Below are positions 20,808 to 30,546 of a DNA stretch of 64,000 nt, in pieces. Position numbers and translations under genes: made by a program. The notes under the pieces are model-generated. The model was not told the DNA's origin. It searched no databases and was given only the letters and a program-made list of their open reading frames with translations. How positions within the stretch are numbered: position 1 is the stretch's first letter; every line of letters starts with the position of its first letter. This stretch comes from Ignavibacteriota bacterium (GTDB taxonomy: Bacteria; Bacteroidota; Ignavibacteria; UBA10030; UBA6906), in NCBI GenBank assembly GCA_016707525.1, contig JADJHP010000002.1:1-64000 (forward strand), written 5' to 3'.

Positions 20808-21974
20808 ATGAGAACACTCTCGATCCTTCTTGTGGCCGCGCTCCTCCCCTGTACAGCGGTCGTTGCTCAGACCGCTACGGGGAGTGATCCTGTGCTGAAC
20901 TTCGGCCTTGGCAGCCTTCCGCTGATGAATGAGACGGAAACCCGCCTGGTCTCCCCGGAGAATCCGACTGGCGAACGGGGGAAAGGTGGGATGGCGGTCC
21001 CCAACCCGTCGGATCCGGACCTGCCCTTCTCGAAGTCGGCAGCGCATCTGGGCCAGGGATGGAAGGTGCGGCCCTTTGTGAAGCCGAAGGCAGGGGAAAC
21101 GATCACGATCATGGACGTGGAAGGGCCCGGGACCATCCAGCATATCTGGATGGCAACCGAAACCAACTGGGCAGGGAATGGACGGGCATGCATCCTCCGG
21201 TTCTATTGGGATGATGAAAAGGAGCCATCGGTCGAAGTGCCGATGACCGATTTCTTTGCCGTGGGACACGACATCTTTGCGAAGGTCAATTCAGCGGTGG
21301 TCGTCGTGAATCCGATGTCCTCACTCAATTGCTATTGGCCCATGCCGTTCCGGAAACGCGCACGCGTGACATTCACCAATGAGAGTGACAGGGACCTTGC
21401 GCTGCTGACCTATCAGATCACCTATGCAAAAGGCGACGTGCCGAAGAACACCGGCTACTTTCATGCGCAATGGCGGAAGTCCACTGTCGATCCCTCGCAT
21501 CCGGACTATACGATCCTGGATGGCGTCAAAGGAAAGGGGAAGTACGTTGGAACGTTCCTTGCCTGGACGCAGTTGCACTCGGGGTGGTTCGGTGAGGGCG
21601 AGGTGAAATTCTTCATCGACGGTGATGGGAAGTTCCCGACGATCTGCGGGACCGGCACGGAGGATTACTTCGGTGGGAGCTACGGGTTCCCCGAACTCTA
21701 TAGTACGGCATATGCAGGGAACGTTCTGGACAACAGGAATGCCGGTGAGAACGGCCCGCGCAAGTGGAGCCTGTACCGCTGGCACGTTATGGATCCCATC
21801 GTGTTTCAGAAAGAGTTACGCATGACGATCCAGGCGCTCGGGTGGTACACCGGAACCCCGGGTGGCTACCGTCCGCTCGCCGATGACGTTGCTTCGGTGG
21901 CGTATTGGTACCAGGTGGAACCGCACAGTGCCTTCCCAAAACTTCTGCCGGTGAAGGACCGGTGGCCACGGTGA
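20808..21974 (+). CDS. GH172 (DUF2961) family glycoside hydrolase, exported
   Basis: 388 residues from the ATG at 20808 (another ATG two codons earlier is possible). Signal peptide 1-21 (ends VVAQ). It matches the DUF2961 family, now GH172, whose characterised members act on alpha-D-fructofuranosides and D-arabinofuranosides. Diagnostic segments are GPGTIQHIWMA, ILRFYWDDEKEPSVEVP with VTDFFAVGH-like wording, NCYWPMPFRKRARV and GTGTEDYFGGSYGF. The Glu in GTGTEDYF is one of the expected active-site acids. Length is normal for a single-domain member. It is monocistronic and converges with the kinase gene, whose stop lies 11 nt away. The real substrate cannot be read from sequence. Confidence 0.88.
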   Translation: MRTLSILLVAALLPCTAVVAQTATGSDPVLNFGLGSLPLMNETETRLVSPENPTGERGKGGMAVPNPSDPDLPFSKSAAHLGQGWKVRPFVKPKAGETITIMDVEGPGTIQHIWMATETNWAGNGRACILRFYWDDEKEPSVEVPMTDFFAVGHDIFAKVNSAVVVVNPMSSLNCYWPMPFRKRARVTFTNESDRDLALLTYQITYAKGDVPKNTGYFHAQWRKSTVDPSHPDYTILDGVKGKGKYVGTFLAWTQLHSGWFGEGEVKFFIDGDGKFPTICGTGTEDYFGGSYGFPELYSTAYAGNVLDNRNAGENGPRKWSLYRWHVMDPIVFQKELRMTIQALGWYTGTPGGYRPLADDVASVAYWYQVEPHSAFPKLLPVKDRWPR

Positions 21975-21984
21975 GTGGCGTCGG

Positions 21985-24504
21985 TCAGAGCGGAAAAGAC
22001 CCCGCGCTGGTGACACCATAGGCGGCGGCCTCCCGCGGTCTGTTCCAGGCCATGTACAGATCATACAGGCGACTCCGCGCGAGGATCGTTCGCGGATTGT
22101 CCGGGCCCTGCGAGGTGACAAGGTCCCTGTAGCTCGGGACGAGGAGAGACTCGGCCTCACTGAAACGTCTGTGGTCCGAAAGGAACTCGCCCAGCGCCCC
22201 GGTAGCGAGTGCTGTGAAGAAATGCCCGTGGGGGAGAGATGTGGTGCGGAGCCGAACGGCTTGACGCAGTTCTTTCTCAGCCTCCGCCGCCCGTCCGAGC
22301 TTGTGCAGACTCAAGCCTTTGATCGAGAGAGCTATCGGGTAGGTGTCGTAGTGCGTGCCAAAGTTCTTCCGGTACACGCGGAGAGCCTCGTCGGCAAAGG
22401 CCAATGCCTTTGCGTAGTCGCGTTGCCTGTAGAAGAGTGCTGCCTCATTGCGCGTGTTGTCTGCCGTCCAGAGATTTGACGGGGCAAGGAGCCGGAACAA
22501 GATCTTCCGGGCATCGCCGAGCAGTGTGTCTGCTTCCGCTGTCCTCCCGGCTTCGGTCAGGAACCCTCCATAGATCGTCATCACAAAACCCGCCTCCGCA
22601 GTGGAATCGATCCCTTCGCGGTGGCTCTCTTCCACTGCTTCCCGTGCGGTTGCGAGCGCTTCCTGAAATCTCCCCTGATCCGCAAGGACCGATGCCAGGG
22701 TTGCGCGGGTCACGCTGGCGATGACGTACGTATCCGGGTTGAACACCGGCCCCATCGAAAGCACCTCGCGAAACGAGGCCTCCGCCTCCTTCGAGTCACC
22801 CTGCGTCCTGCGAAGACATCCGAAATTGTTGAGTGCCCCCGCGAACAGATCGCGCTTGATATCTCCCCGGGCAGCAGCGAGGCGCATGGCCGGAAGTGTC
22901 CGGCGGAACAGATCCTCTGACTCCGGGAGTCTTCCTTGCGCGAAGAGCTCCATTGCCCAGAGGGCCTGGGTGTCGAGCATCTCCACTCCCGTGATCCCTG
23001 GGTGCTCTGAAGAGAGCTGGATGTACTTTCTATAGTGTTGGTACATCAGATCGTATCGTCCCTGGTGGCCAAAAGCATCCCCGAGGATCCGTTCAAGTTG
23101 TATGCGGAGTTCTGGCTGATCGGAGAATTCTTCGCTCTCCAGTCTCCTTGCTGCATCATCAAGAGCGTCCTCCATGATCGTGGCCGTGCGTGGAGACCCG
23201 CTCAGTGGGCGCAAGGGATTCGAATAGCCGAGCATATCGGTAAGGAAGGTATTGACGTTCTCGTTGCGCGCCTTTTCCTTTTGCGCTTCACGCATTTGGT
23301 GCACCGCGACGATGAGTCCCACGACGAGTCCCAGCGTGACAACGGTCACGGTACCGACGAGAACACGATGTCTGCGGAGGAACTTGGACACGCGGCGCAT
23401 GGCCGGAGCTGGCCGTGCCTGAATGGGGAGGTGGTTGAGATGGCGGCGGAGGTCCTCTGCAAACTGCTCGACGGAGAAGTACCTCCTCCGGGGATCCCGC
23501 TCGAGAGCCTTGAGAATGATGGTATCGATGTCTCCTCTCAGGCGTCTCCTCGCTCGCCTCACTCCTTCCGGGGTTGCGATGTGTATCTCCCTCCTGCTGG
23601 GTTCCGGGGGCTCCCAGGCGACGCGGGGAGATCCGACCGGTGAGGAGGTGCTTTCGCCGGTGAAGGGGCGATGCCCTGTGAGAAGGACGTACAAAAGTAC
23701 GCCCAGAGAAAAGACGTCGCTGGCCGTCGTTACCTCGCGCCCTTCCGTCTGCTCCGGGCTCGCGTACTCGGGAGTGAACAGGTTCACTCCCGGTCGCGTC
23801 TGGCCTGGCAACGATGCAGAGTGCAGCGGATCCAGGAGTTTGGCGATACCAAAATCCAACAGCGTGGGAGTTCCATCCGGGGTCACCAGGATATTGTCGG
23901 GTTTGAGGTCCCGGTGGACGATCAGCTGGCCGTGCGCATATTGGACCGCTTCGCACACGCGCAGGAAGACCCTCAGTCGTTGATCGATCGAGCAGCGTTG
24001 GTGTTCACAGAACTCGTCGATCCGCTCTCCTTCGACGAATTCCATGGCCAGATACGGCGCTCCGTCTTCGGTGGTTCCACCGTCGAGCAAGTGCGCGATG
24101 TTGGGGTGATCCAGTCGACTCAGACTGTGCCGCTCAACGCCGAATCGCCGGATCACCTCCGGCGATGTCAACTCCCGGCGGATCACTTTGATCGCCACAC
24201 GACGGGGAGGGACCGTTCCGCTCACCTCTGCTTCGTAGACCTCCCCCATGCCGCCCGTGGAAAGCAGCCGGAGGATGCGATATGGTCCAATGCTGGAGGG
24301 CGCCGGAGGGAGCGGTTCGATGATCGAGATGCGAGCTGGTTGCTCGAGGAATGTGCCTGCCTCACGGTGTGCCGTGATGAGTGACGCGAGTTCGGTGGCA
24401 AGGTGCGGTTCGATCGCGTGCAGTGTGTCGACCATGGCATCGTGCTCTTCGCGGGGAAGAGCGATCGCCTGCACCAAAAGATCCTTGAGCCGTTCGGTTT
24501 CCAC
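21985..24504 (-). CDS. Transmembrane Ser/Thr protein kinase with TPR region
   Basis: 839 residues from a GTG at 24504, two bases after the stop of the sigma factor gene. Residues 1-70 are a short helical leader. The Hanks-type kinase domain follows at about 72-340: glycine loop LLSTGGMGEVYEAE, Lys in VAIKVI, catalytic HRDLKPDN near residue 195, DFGIAK near 217 and EYASPEQ. One transmembrane helix lies near 380-400 (VLVGTVTVVTLGLVVGLIVAV). The extracytoplasmic half is a series of TPR-like helical pairs (LNNFGCLRRTQGDSKEAEASF, EAALFYRQRDYAKALAFADEALRVYRK). The layout matches kinases paired with ECF factors of the Planctomycetes/Acidobacteria type, where the kinase relays a signal to the sigma factor or its regulon. 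All core kinase residues appear intact. Confidence 0.92.
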   Translation of the reverse strand: METERLKDLLVQAIALPREEHDAMVDTLHAIEPHLATELASLITAHREAGTFLEQPARISIIEPLPPAPSSIGPYRILRLLSTGGMGEVYEAEVSGTVPPRRVAIKVIRRELTSPEVIRRFGVERHSLSRLDHPNIAHLLDGGTTEDGAPYLAMEFVEGERIDEFCEHQRCSIDQRLRVFLRVCEAVQYAHGQLIVHRDLKPDNILVTPDGTPTLLDFGIAKLLDPLHSASLPGQTRPGVNLFTPEYASPEQTEGREVTTASDVFSLGVLLYVLLTGHRPFTGESTSSPVGSPRVAWEPPEPSRREIHIATPEGVRRARRRLRGDIDTIILKALERDPRRRYFSVEQFAEDLRRHLNHLPIQARPAPAMRRVSKFLRRHRVLVGTVTVVTLGLVVGLIVAVHQMREAQKEKARNENVNTFLTDMLGYSNPLRPLSGSPRTATIMEDALDDAARRLESEEFSDQPELRIQLERILGDAFGHQGRYDLMYQHYRKYIQLSSEHPGITGVEMLDTQALWAMELFAQGRLPESEDLFRRTLPAMRLAAARGDIKRDLFAGALNNFGCLRRTQGDSKEAEASFREVLSMGPVFNPDTYVIASVTRATLASVLADQGRFQEALATAREAVEESHREGIDSTAEAGFVMTIYGGFLTEAGRTAEADTLLGDARKILFRLLAPSNLWTADNTRNEAALFYRQRDYAKALAFADEALRVYRKNFGTHYDTYPIALSIKGLSLHKLGRAAEAEKELRQAVRLRTTSLPHGHFFTALATGALGEFLSDHRRFSEAESLLVPSYRDLVTSQGPDNPRTILARSRLYDLYMAWNRPREAAAYGVTSAGSFPL

Positions 24505-24506
24505 GG

Positions 24507-25067
24507 TCAGTCGGTGTGTGCTTCGTTGATGAAGCGGAAGAGCCAGGCGCGGGCGAATTCCCAGTCGCGGATCACCGTCCTGACGGAAATGTGCAGGAGT
24601 TCGGCTATCTCCTCGTTGGTCAATCCTGCGAAGAACCGGAATTCAACAATGCGGGCCGATCGCGCATCGGTCTTCCCGAGCGCACTGAGTGCGTCGTCAA
24701 GTTCTTCAAGAGATCCGGACGTCGATCCTTCGAGTGCGAACGCATCGTCAAACGGGACTCTGATGCTCTGTCCACCCCGTTTGTCGGCGTGACGTGCCCG
24801 GGCATGGTCGATCACGATCTGGCGCATCGATGTTGCGGCGATGCAGAAGAAATGGCCCCGGTTCTCCCAGGTGAGATGACGGCTTCCGACAAGCTTCAGG
24901 AATGTCTCGTGGACGAGTTCCGTGGTAACCATCGTCTGCCCGGGCCCGGCGGTGTGCAGGTGGTTCGAAGCGACACGGCGGAGTTCGTCGTACACCAGAG
25001 GCACAAGCGTTTGCAGGGCATCATCGCTGCCCGATCGTGCCTCTTCAAGGAGTATCGTCAGGTCCAT
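24507..25067 (-). CDS. ECF-type RNA polymerase sigma factor
   Basis: 186 residues. Sigma region 2 lies at about 15-85, with ELVHETFLKLVG and HFFCIAATSMRQIVIDHARARHADKRGG. Region 4 helix-turn-helix is at about 130-180 (RIVEFRFFAGLTNEEIAELLHISVRTVIRDWEFARAWL). The wording is that of the TIGR02999 / ECF subfamily usually encoded beside Ser/Thr kinases. The kinase gene follows 2 nt downstream, so the two are co-transcribed. A promoter-like element lies at 25115-25146, about 48 nt before the ATG. The regulon is unknown; nearby candidates are the barrel protein and SGNH hydrolase transcribed the other way. Confidence 0.92.
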   Translation of the reverse strand: MDLTILLEEARSGSDDALQTLVPLVYDELRRVASNHLHTAGPGQTMVTTELVHETFLKLVGSRHLTWENRGHFFCIAATSMRQIVIDHARARHADKRGGQSIRVPFDDAFALEGSTSGSLEELDDALSALGKTDARSARIVEFRFFAGLTNEEIAELLHISVRTVIRDWEFARAWLFRFINEAHTD

Positions 25068-25114
25068 GAGACCGGCTTTGAGAGAAGTGAGAACGCGGAG
25101 AGACCCTCACATTC

Positions 25115-25146
25115 AGAAGATAGGATATTGGATGAACTCCTGCAAT
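25115..25146 (-). promoter_or_regulatory. Promoter-like element of sigma factor/kinase operon
   Basis: On the minus strand ATTG (25143-25146), a 20-nt spacer, then TATCTTCT (25115-25122). The predicted start near 25108 gives a leader of about 40 nt before the sigma factor ATG at 25067. Confidence 0.4.
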
Positions 25147-25440
25147 GTCACTTTTCTATCGGGGAATCCGTGATACAGGTGAAGGACTGAAACGCTCATT
25201 GACTTGAGAAACAGCATCCCCGTCGTCTCCAGGATCCCGGCATGTCCATGAAGATCGGTTGTATGATGTATGTGAGGATCCCGGCAAGGGTCTGTGGGGT
25301 GAGGTTTTTGCCAGCCCTGGGGGGCTCCGGTGGGCTCGCAGGCTCTCCGCCACCCGATATCGTATTCGTGGTCATATTGAATTAGCAGGCGTTCAGGACC
25401 CTACAATCCACTTCTCAATCATCATTTCCGGAGTCGTGTC
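25147..25440. other. Intergenic stretch before small barrel gene
   Basis: Together with 25068-25146 this is the only gene-free stretch longer than 300 nt. Apart from the minus-strand promoter at 25115-25146 I see no ORF of coding character and no RNA gene. A weak candidate promoter for the gene at 25441 is ATTG near 25377 followed after 22 nt by TACAATCC, but the spacer is long. Confidence 0.4.
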
Positions 25441-26013
25441 ATGAAGATGATCATATCCGTGCTTAGCGCTGCAGCCCTCCTGTTGTTCATCTCTGTCGGA
25501 GCCTTCGCACAGGCTCCAATGGCGGTCGGCGCCGGTGTGGATCTCATGCTGCCCGTGGGTTCGTTCGGCGACAATTGGGGGACAGGGTTCGGCGGGACTG
25601 CTCAGTTCGATCTCGTTGTGGGACCGCACACAACTCTCACGGGGAAGATCGGCTTTCTTACCTGGAGCGCAAAGGACCTGCCCTCCGGCGTCTCGGCGAC
25701 GTACAGCGGGGTACCGTTTCTCGTCGGCGCGAAATACTACCCTCACCTGTTCGTATCACAATCCGGCAATGGGATCCGTGCCTATGGTCATCTCGAACTC
25801 GGTTTGATGTTCGGTACGGTCTCGGTCAGCGGTACCTCGCATGGATATGCTGGCTCGATCTCCGGGTCGGAGGCGAATTTCACGATCGCCCCTTCCATCG
25901 GCGTGGAGATACCGGCAGGTACTCGTGGGGCCATTGATGTATCGGTGCGATTTTTCGACATTTCCCGCAAGAACAGCATCGGATTCCGAACCGGATATAA
26001 GATGATGATCTAA
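25441..26013 (+). CDS. Small outer-membrane beta-barrel protein
   Basis: 190 residues with a signal peptide at 1-23 (ends AFAQ). The mature part is an alternating amphipathic pattern with Gly-rich turns (VGAGVDLMLPVGSFGDNWG, YSGVPFLVGAKYYPH, RAYGHLELGLMFG), typical of 8 to 10-strand outer-membrane proteins of the OmpA/PF13505 type in Bacteroidota. It ends YKMMI rather than with a terminal Phe. No partner is fused. A GC-rich hairpin follows at 26058-26091. The function is not known. Confidence 0.72.
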   Translation: MKMIISVLSAAALLLFISVGAFAQAPMAVGAGVDLMLPVGSFGDNWGTGFGGTAQFDLVVGPHTTLTGKIGFLTWSAKDLPSGVSATYSGVPFLVGAKYYPHLFVSQSGNGIRAYGHLELGLMFGTVSVSGTSHGYAGSISGSEANFTIAPSIGVEIPAGTRGAIDVSVRFFDISRKNSIGFRTGYKMMI

Positions 26014-26057
26014 GGTGGCCTCCTGTCCCTGAGAAGGGATTCGGCCATCCGGGTCGT

Positions 26058-26091
26058 CGGCCGCCGGGCAGAGGTCATGCCCGGGCGGCCG
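26058..26091 (+). terminator. Strong GC-rich hairpin after small barrel gene
   Basis: Left arm 26058-26070 (CGGCCGCCGGGCA) pairs with 26078-26091 (TGCCCGGGCGGCCG) with one bulged G and a 7-nt loop. It lies 45 nt after the stop at 26013. There is no T-run after it, so it may act as a Rho-assisted terminator or 3' end stabiliser. Confidence 0.45.
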
Positions 26092-26126
26092 ATGGCGGGC
26101 CGGAGCCCGGCGAGGATCACGCCGGC

Positions 26127-26158
26127 TTTGTGTTCCTTCTTTCAAAATCCTATCTTGT
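26127..26158 (+). promoter_or_regulatory. Promoter-like element of SGNH hydrolase gene
   Basis: TTTG (26127-26130), exactly 20 nt, then TATCTTGT (26151-26158). The best match in the window to the Bacteroidota housekeeping promoter; it lies 64 nt before the ATG at 26223. Confidence 0.5.
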
Positions 26159-26222
26159 TGTGTCCTCACGTCGGGGCGTCACCGACACCCGTAGACACCT
26201 CTCGAAATCCCAGGAAGATCAG

Positions 26223-27476
26223 ATGTCTCCCATGATGCATCAAGCTCGGGGTGTTCGGGCATGGAAACTATCCGGGATCCCGCTTTTCTGCATCGCCATC
26301 GTTGCCTGGGCCACGATTTGCATTCCTGCATCAGCGCAACCCGGGCGTGGAGTCTCGACCGACATATCGTATCATGTGATCCGCGGAGGCCTTGCGAACT
26401 GCGCGCGTGTCTTCACCCGGACGAAAGCGGGGAGAGTCGCTTTCCTCGGAGGGTCCATCACCGAGAATCCGGGGTGGCGGGATTCGGTCTCGGCCTACCT
26501 GCGCCAGCGGTTTCCGGGAACATCCTTCGAGTTCATCGCTGCCGGTATCGCTTCGACCGGCAGTACACCGGGCGCATTCCGTTTGCAGCGTGATGTGCTC
26601 GGTAAGGGGAAGGTCGATCTGCTGTTCGAAGAAGCGGCGGTCAACGATGCAACGAATGGCTTCCCTCCCGAGGAACAGATCCGGGGTATGGAAGGCATCG
26701 TTCGTCACGCCCGCCTTGCGAATCCCGCGATGGACATCGTGGTGATGTGCTTTGTGGATCCAGAGAAAATGGCGTCGTACCGGAAGGGGATCGTGCCTGC
26801 CGAGATACGTATGCATGATTCTGTCGCTGCGCACTATGATGTGCCGATGCTGGATCTTGCCAGGGAGGTCACGGCGCGGATCGATCGGGGCGAGTTCACA
26901 TGGGAAGGGGACTTCAAGGATCTCCACCCTTCGCCCTTCGGTCAGGAGCTGTACTATCGGTCCATACGGCGGTTGCTCGAAGCGTGCTGGCACGGTATCG
27001 ATCTCCACGTTCCCCCTGCCGGGTATCCGCTTCCGGAGCCGTTGGACCGTGACAGTTACTTCCATGGGGACTATGCGGATATCCGCATCGCTTCCCGGGG
27101 AGAGGGGTGGTCCATCGTGGAGTGTTGGAGGCCGCAGGACGGTACGGAAACGCGCAAGGGGTTTGTTGATGTTCCGGTGCTCGAGGCTCTGAAGCCCGGG
27201 GCGGAGCTGACCGTGCCTTTTGCCGGGAACGCCGTGGGGATCTGTGTGGCAGCGGGAAAAGATGCGGGCGTCATCGAGTTTGCGGTTGACGGCGGGGCAT
27301 TCAGGAAACAGAACCTCTTCACGCCGTGGAGTGCCGGGCTGCACCTGCCGTGGTACTACGTTCTTGAGCGTGCCCTACCTCAGGGCAGCCATGTTCTCCG
27401 TCTGAGGATCTCTGCCGACCGGGATCCGCGGAGCACGGGGCATGCATGCAGGATCGTCCATATTCTTGTGAATTGA
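26223..27476 (+). CDS. SGNH/GDSL-family esterase with C-terminal sandwich, exported
   Basis: 417 residues from the ATG at 26223; an in-frame ATG at 26130 overlaps the promoter element and is rejected. Signal peptide about 1-37 (ends ASAQ). SGNH hydrolase blocks are visible: block I VAFLGGSITENPGW with the nucleophile Ser, block II Gly in AAGIASTGSTPGA, block III EAAVNDATNG with Asn, and block V DLHPSPFGQ with Asp and His. Such enzymes remove acetyl or other acyl groups, often from glycans. A C-terminal beta-sandwich (about 270-417) is like the extra domain of carbohydrate esterases in Bacteroidota. The gene directly precedes a TonB receptor, which supports a role in polysaccharide or glycan deacylation. 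Confidence 0.85.
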   Translation: MSPMMHQARGVRAWKLSGIPLFCIAIVAWATICIPASAQPGRGVSTDISYHVIRGGLANCARVFTRTKAGRVAFLGGSITENPGWRDSVSAYLRQRFPGTSFEFIAAGIASTGSTPGAFRLQRDVLGKGKVDLLFEEAAVNDATNGFPPEEQIRGMEGIVRHARLANPAMDIVVMCFVDPEKMASYRKGIVPAEIRMHDSVAAHYDVPMLDLAREVTARIDRGEFTWEGDFKDLHPSPFGQELYYRSIRRLLEACWHGIDLHVPPAGYPLPEPLDRDSYFHGDYADIRIASRGEGWSIVECWRPQDGTETRKGFVDVPVLEALKPGAELTVPFAGNAVGICVAAGKDAGVIEFAVDGGAFRKQNLFTPWSAGLHLPWYYVLERALPQGSHVLRLRISADRDPRSTGHACRIVHILVN

Positions 27477-27531
27477 ATCATCGTTACCAGTCGTGCATTG
27501 CTCTTTATTCTTTTTCGGAAGGACTGACGTC

Positions 27532-30508
27532 ATGTTCAAGGTATACGCCCGCCCGATCATCGCCTTCGTCTGTCTCACACTCATTGTCCTGCTGGCCGAG
27601 CCGGTGGCGCTTGCCGCCTCCAGCGGGACGGTCGAAGGTACCGTCCGCGATGCACAGACCGGCGACCCGTTGCCTGGCGCGAACGTCATGATACTGAAGA
27701 CCAGTCTCGGTGCGTCGACCGACATGGATGGGAAGTTCATCATCCGGAATGTTCCCTCCGGGCTCCCACAGTCTCCGGGCGGCGTACGTGGGATATCTTC
27801 AGAAAGTGGTGACGATCCTGGTGAAAGAAGATGTGACCCTCAGGCAGGAGTTCAAGTTGTCCGCGGTCGGCGTTGAAGGGCAGGAGGTGGTCGTTACGGC
27901 ACAGGCGGCAGGCCAGAAAGAGGCCATCAACCAGCAGCTCTCGGCCATGCCGATCATGAATGTCGTTTCCGCTGCCCGTATTCAGGAATTGCCGGATGTC
28001 AACGCGGCGGAATCCGTCGGCCGGCTTCCCGGGGTTTCATTGATCAGGACTGGTGGAGAAGGTGCTCAGGTCGTCATCCGCGGGCTTTCACCGCAGTACA
28101 ATCAGATCACCATCGATGGCGTCGAGCTCTCGAGCAACGTCACGTCGCGTAATAATATCGTTTCCGCTGATGCCAATCAGGGCGAATCCTCGATCGGACT
28201 TCTGGGAGACCGGGGCATGGATCTCAGCATGATCTCTTCCAGCATGCTGGGCGGGATCGAGGTGATCAAGGCGATCACACCTGATATGGATGCAACGGTG
28301 CTCGGTGGTGTGGTGAACTTCGACATGCGCAAGGCCATGAAGGGGGCCGCGGCCGATGACCGGCCGTGGTGGCTCCCGCGCGCGGAGATCAGTGTGCAGG
28401 GCGGGTACAACGACCTGCGTCGGACGTACAACGACTACAGGTTGACCGGGTCGATGGAGAAACGGTTCCTTGATGAGAGTCTCGGGTTCTTCCTGCAGGC
28501 CACCGCGGAGCGCCGCAACCTGAGCGCACACTCGTTGTCGGCAAGTTTCAATCTGACCGACAAGACCCATGGCGATGCGGGGGTTCCGGATCTTTCGCAG
28601 ATGAATCTTGACGATATCCAGCGCAGGCGTGAGCGTATCGGCGGCGTCTTCGTCGTGGACTATCAGCATGAGACGGGCGAGATCGGGTTCCTGAACTCCG
28701 TGAACCGGAGCAGGACGTATGGCCTGCGCACGGGGGAGGAACTCCCGTGGCAACGGAACATGATCTACTATTCCGCGGAGGAGACCAGGAACGAGCTCAC
28801 GAGTGTGACCAACATCCTGAGCATCAAGCAGGAGATCCCCCTGTTCCGGGTCAAGATCAAGGCATCGCACACATATTCAGAGAGCCTGAATCCCGAGGAT
28901 CTTCTGTTCAGCTTCTGGCAGATGGCCAATGCAGGATTCTCCAATAAGGGTGATCTCTCGAAGCTCGACCCCCGGGCCCTTGCCATGATGGCGACCCCCG
29001 ATCCCGCTGCGACGATCCTTGCCCGGTTCCGCCTCTCCGATGTGCTTTCCAGCGAGCGGACGCTGAACGGCTCCATCGATCTGGAGACGAGTATGGGGAT
29101 CACGGACATGCTTTCCGGGACGCTGAAGTTCGGAGGATCCGTGCTCTATAGGAAGCGGGAGTTCGATCTGAATGCCATCGACGGAGGGAACTACTGGCTT
29201 GGCGGAGCAGCGATCGACCATGCCCTCATGAAGTATCCGTCCTACGGGAGCAACGGCCGCATCAGCATGCTGCCGTTCCTCGATGAGAGCTACACAGCGG
29301 GGAGATTCCTCAAGGGAGAGTATCCGCTTCCCTATTCGCTCAAGACCGGTCCCATGTGGACCATCATGCCGTTCTTCAAAGAGGATATGAACCCTGATGT
29401 CTATCAGGGGAACAAGCTCGAATCGGTCTTCAATGACTATGGGGGGAATGAGACCAAGAGTGCGGCGTTCGCCATGTTCACCCTCAGGATAGGTGAGGAT
29501 ATCAAGATCCTCCCGGGTGTCCGGTATCAGAACCTCTCGACGACCTATCATGCCATGAGGGGCACGGCGGTGCCGGGGGGGATCCAGGGTGGCGATACGA
29601 CCGTGACACAATCGCACGGATATTTCCTGCCGATGGTGCATCTCCGGTATACTCCCCTCGAATGGTTCACGATCCATGCCGCGTACACCAATACTTTGAA
29701 CTATCCGGACTACAGCAGCATCACGCCACGGTATTATATCGGTGATGCGGCCATTCAATACAACAACTTCCGGATCGAGCCGGCACGGTCGGAGAATCTG
29801 GACCTCGTGTTGTCGTTCCATTCGAATGAGCTGGGATTGCTTACGGTGAACGGGTTTCTGAAGCGCATCACGGGGCTCATCTTCTTCTCCCGGACGTACA
29901 TCAGCGATCTCAGCGCCTATCCCGATCTGCCGCAGGCGAACAATCATCTCTACGAGTTCAACACCTACATCAACAATCCGCTGCCGATCGATGTGAAGGG
30001 GATCGAGGCGGAGTGGCAGACGAATTTCTGGTACCTGCCACCGCCGTTCTCCGGCCTGGTGTTCCTCATCAATTATACGCATATCTTCTCGGACGCGAGT
30101 TATCCGCGGAGTGAGGTGAATGTGAGCTATGATGATGACGGCAACTCGACCGTCACGGTGCGCGACACGTCCTACACAACACGGCTCCTGAATCAGCCCA
30201 ACGACATCCTGAATCTCTCTCTCGGGTACGATTACATGGGGTTCTCGGCGCGGCTCTCCATGCTGTATCAGGATAACATCTTCAAACGGCCGGATTTCTG
30301 GATGCAGAACAGGGTGAATTCCGCGAGCGCCACGCGCTGGGACCTGGCCGTGAAGCAGGAACTTCCGTGGTACGGGATCCAGATGTTCCTGTCGCTGAGC
30401 AATCTCACCGGCATCATGGACACCGACATCAATCAGAAGACCGCACTCCCCAGCAATGTGCAGTACTACGGCATGATGGGGGATCTCGGGATCAGGATCA
30501 GGCTGTAA
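27532..30508 (+). CDS. TonB-dependent receptor 1, one frameshift
   Basis: Outer-membrane TonB-dependent receptor of about 991 residues once one base is removed. The ATG at 27532 follows GGAAGGA. Signal peptide about 1-28. A carboxypeptidase-regulatory-like domain follows (GTVEGTVRDAQTGDPLPGANV), then the plug with LPGVSLIRTGGEGAQVVIRG and the barrel to the C-terminal IRIRL. The frame slips at about 27769 in a GGG run: VPSG should continue SHSLRAAYVGY. It is paralogous to the receptor at 46836, sharing AVGQ/AAGQ, MNVVSAAxIxELPD, ITPDMDA and LLNQPNDI segments. No SusD-like gene follows; instead a PocR-type sensor kinase begins 38 nt downstream. The likely cargo is an oligosaccharide, given the glycan enzymes around it. 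Confidence 0.9.
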
Positions 30509-30546
30509 CGGGGGTACAGAATGTTGATCTGCAGACGCGAGGTATC

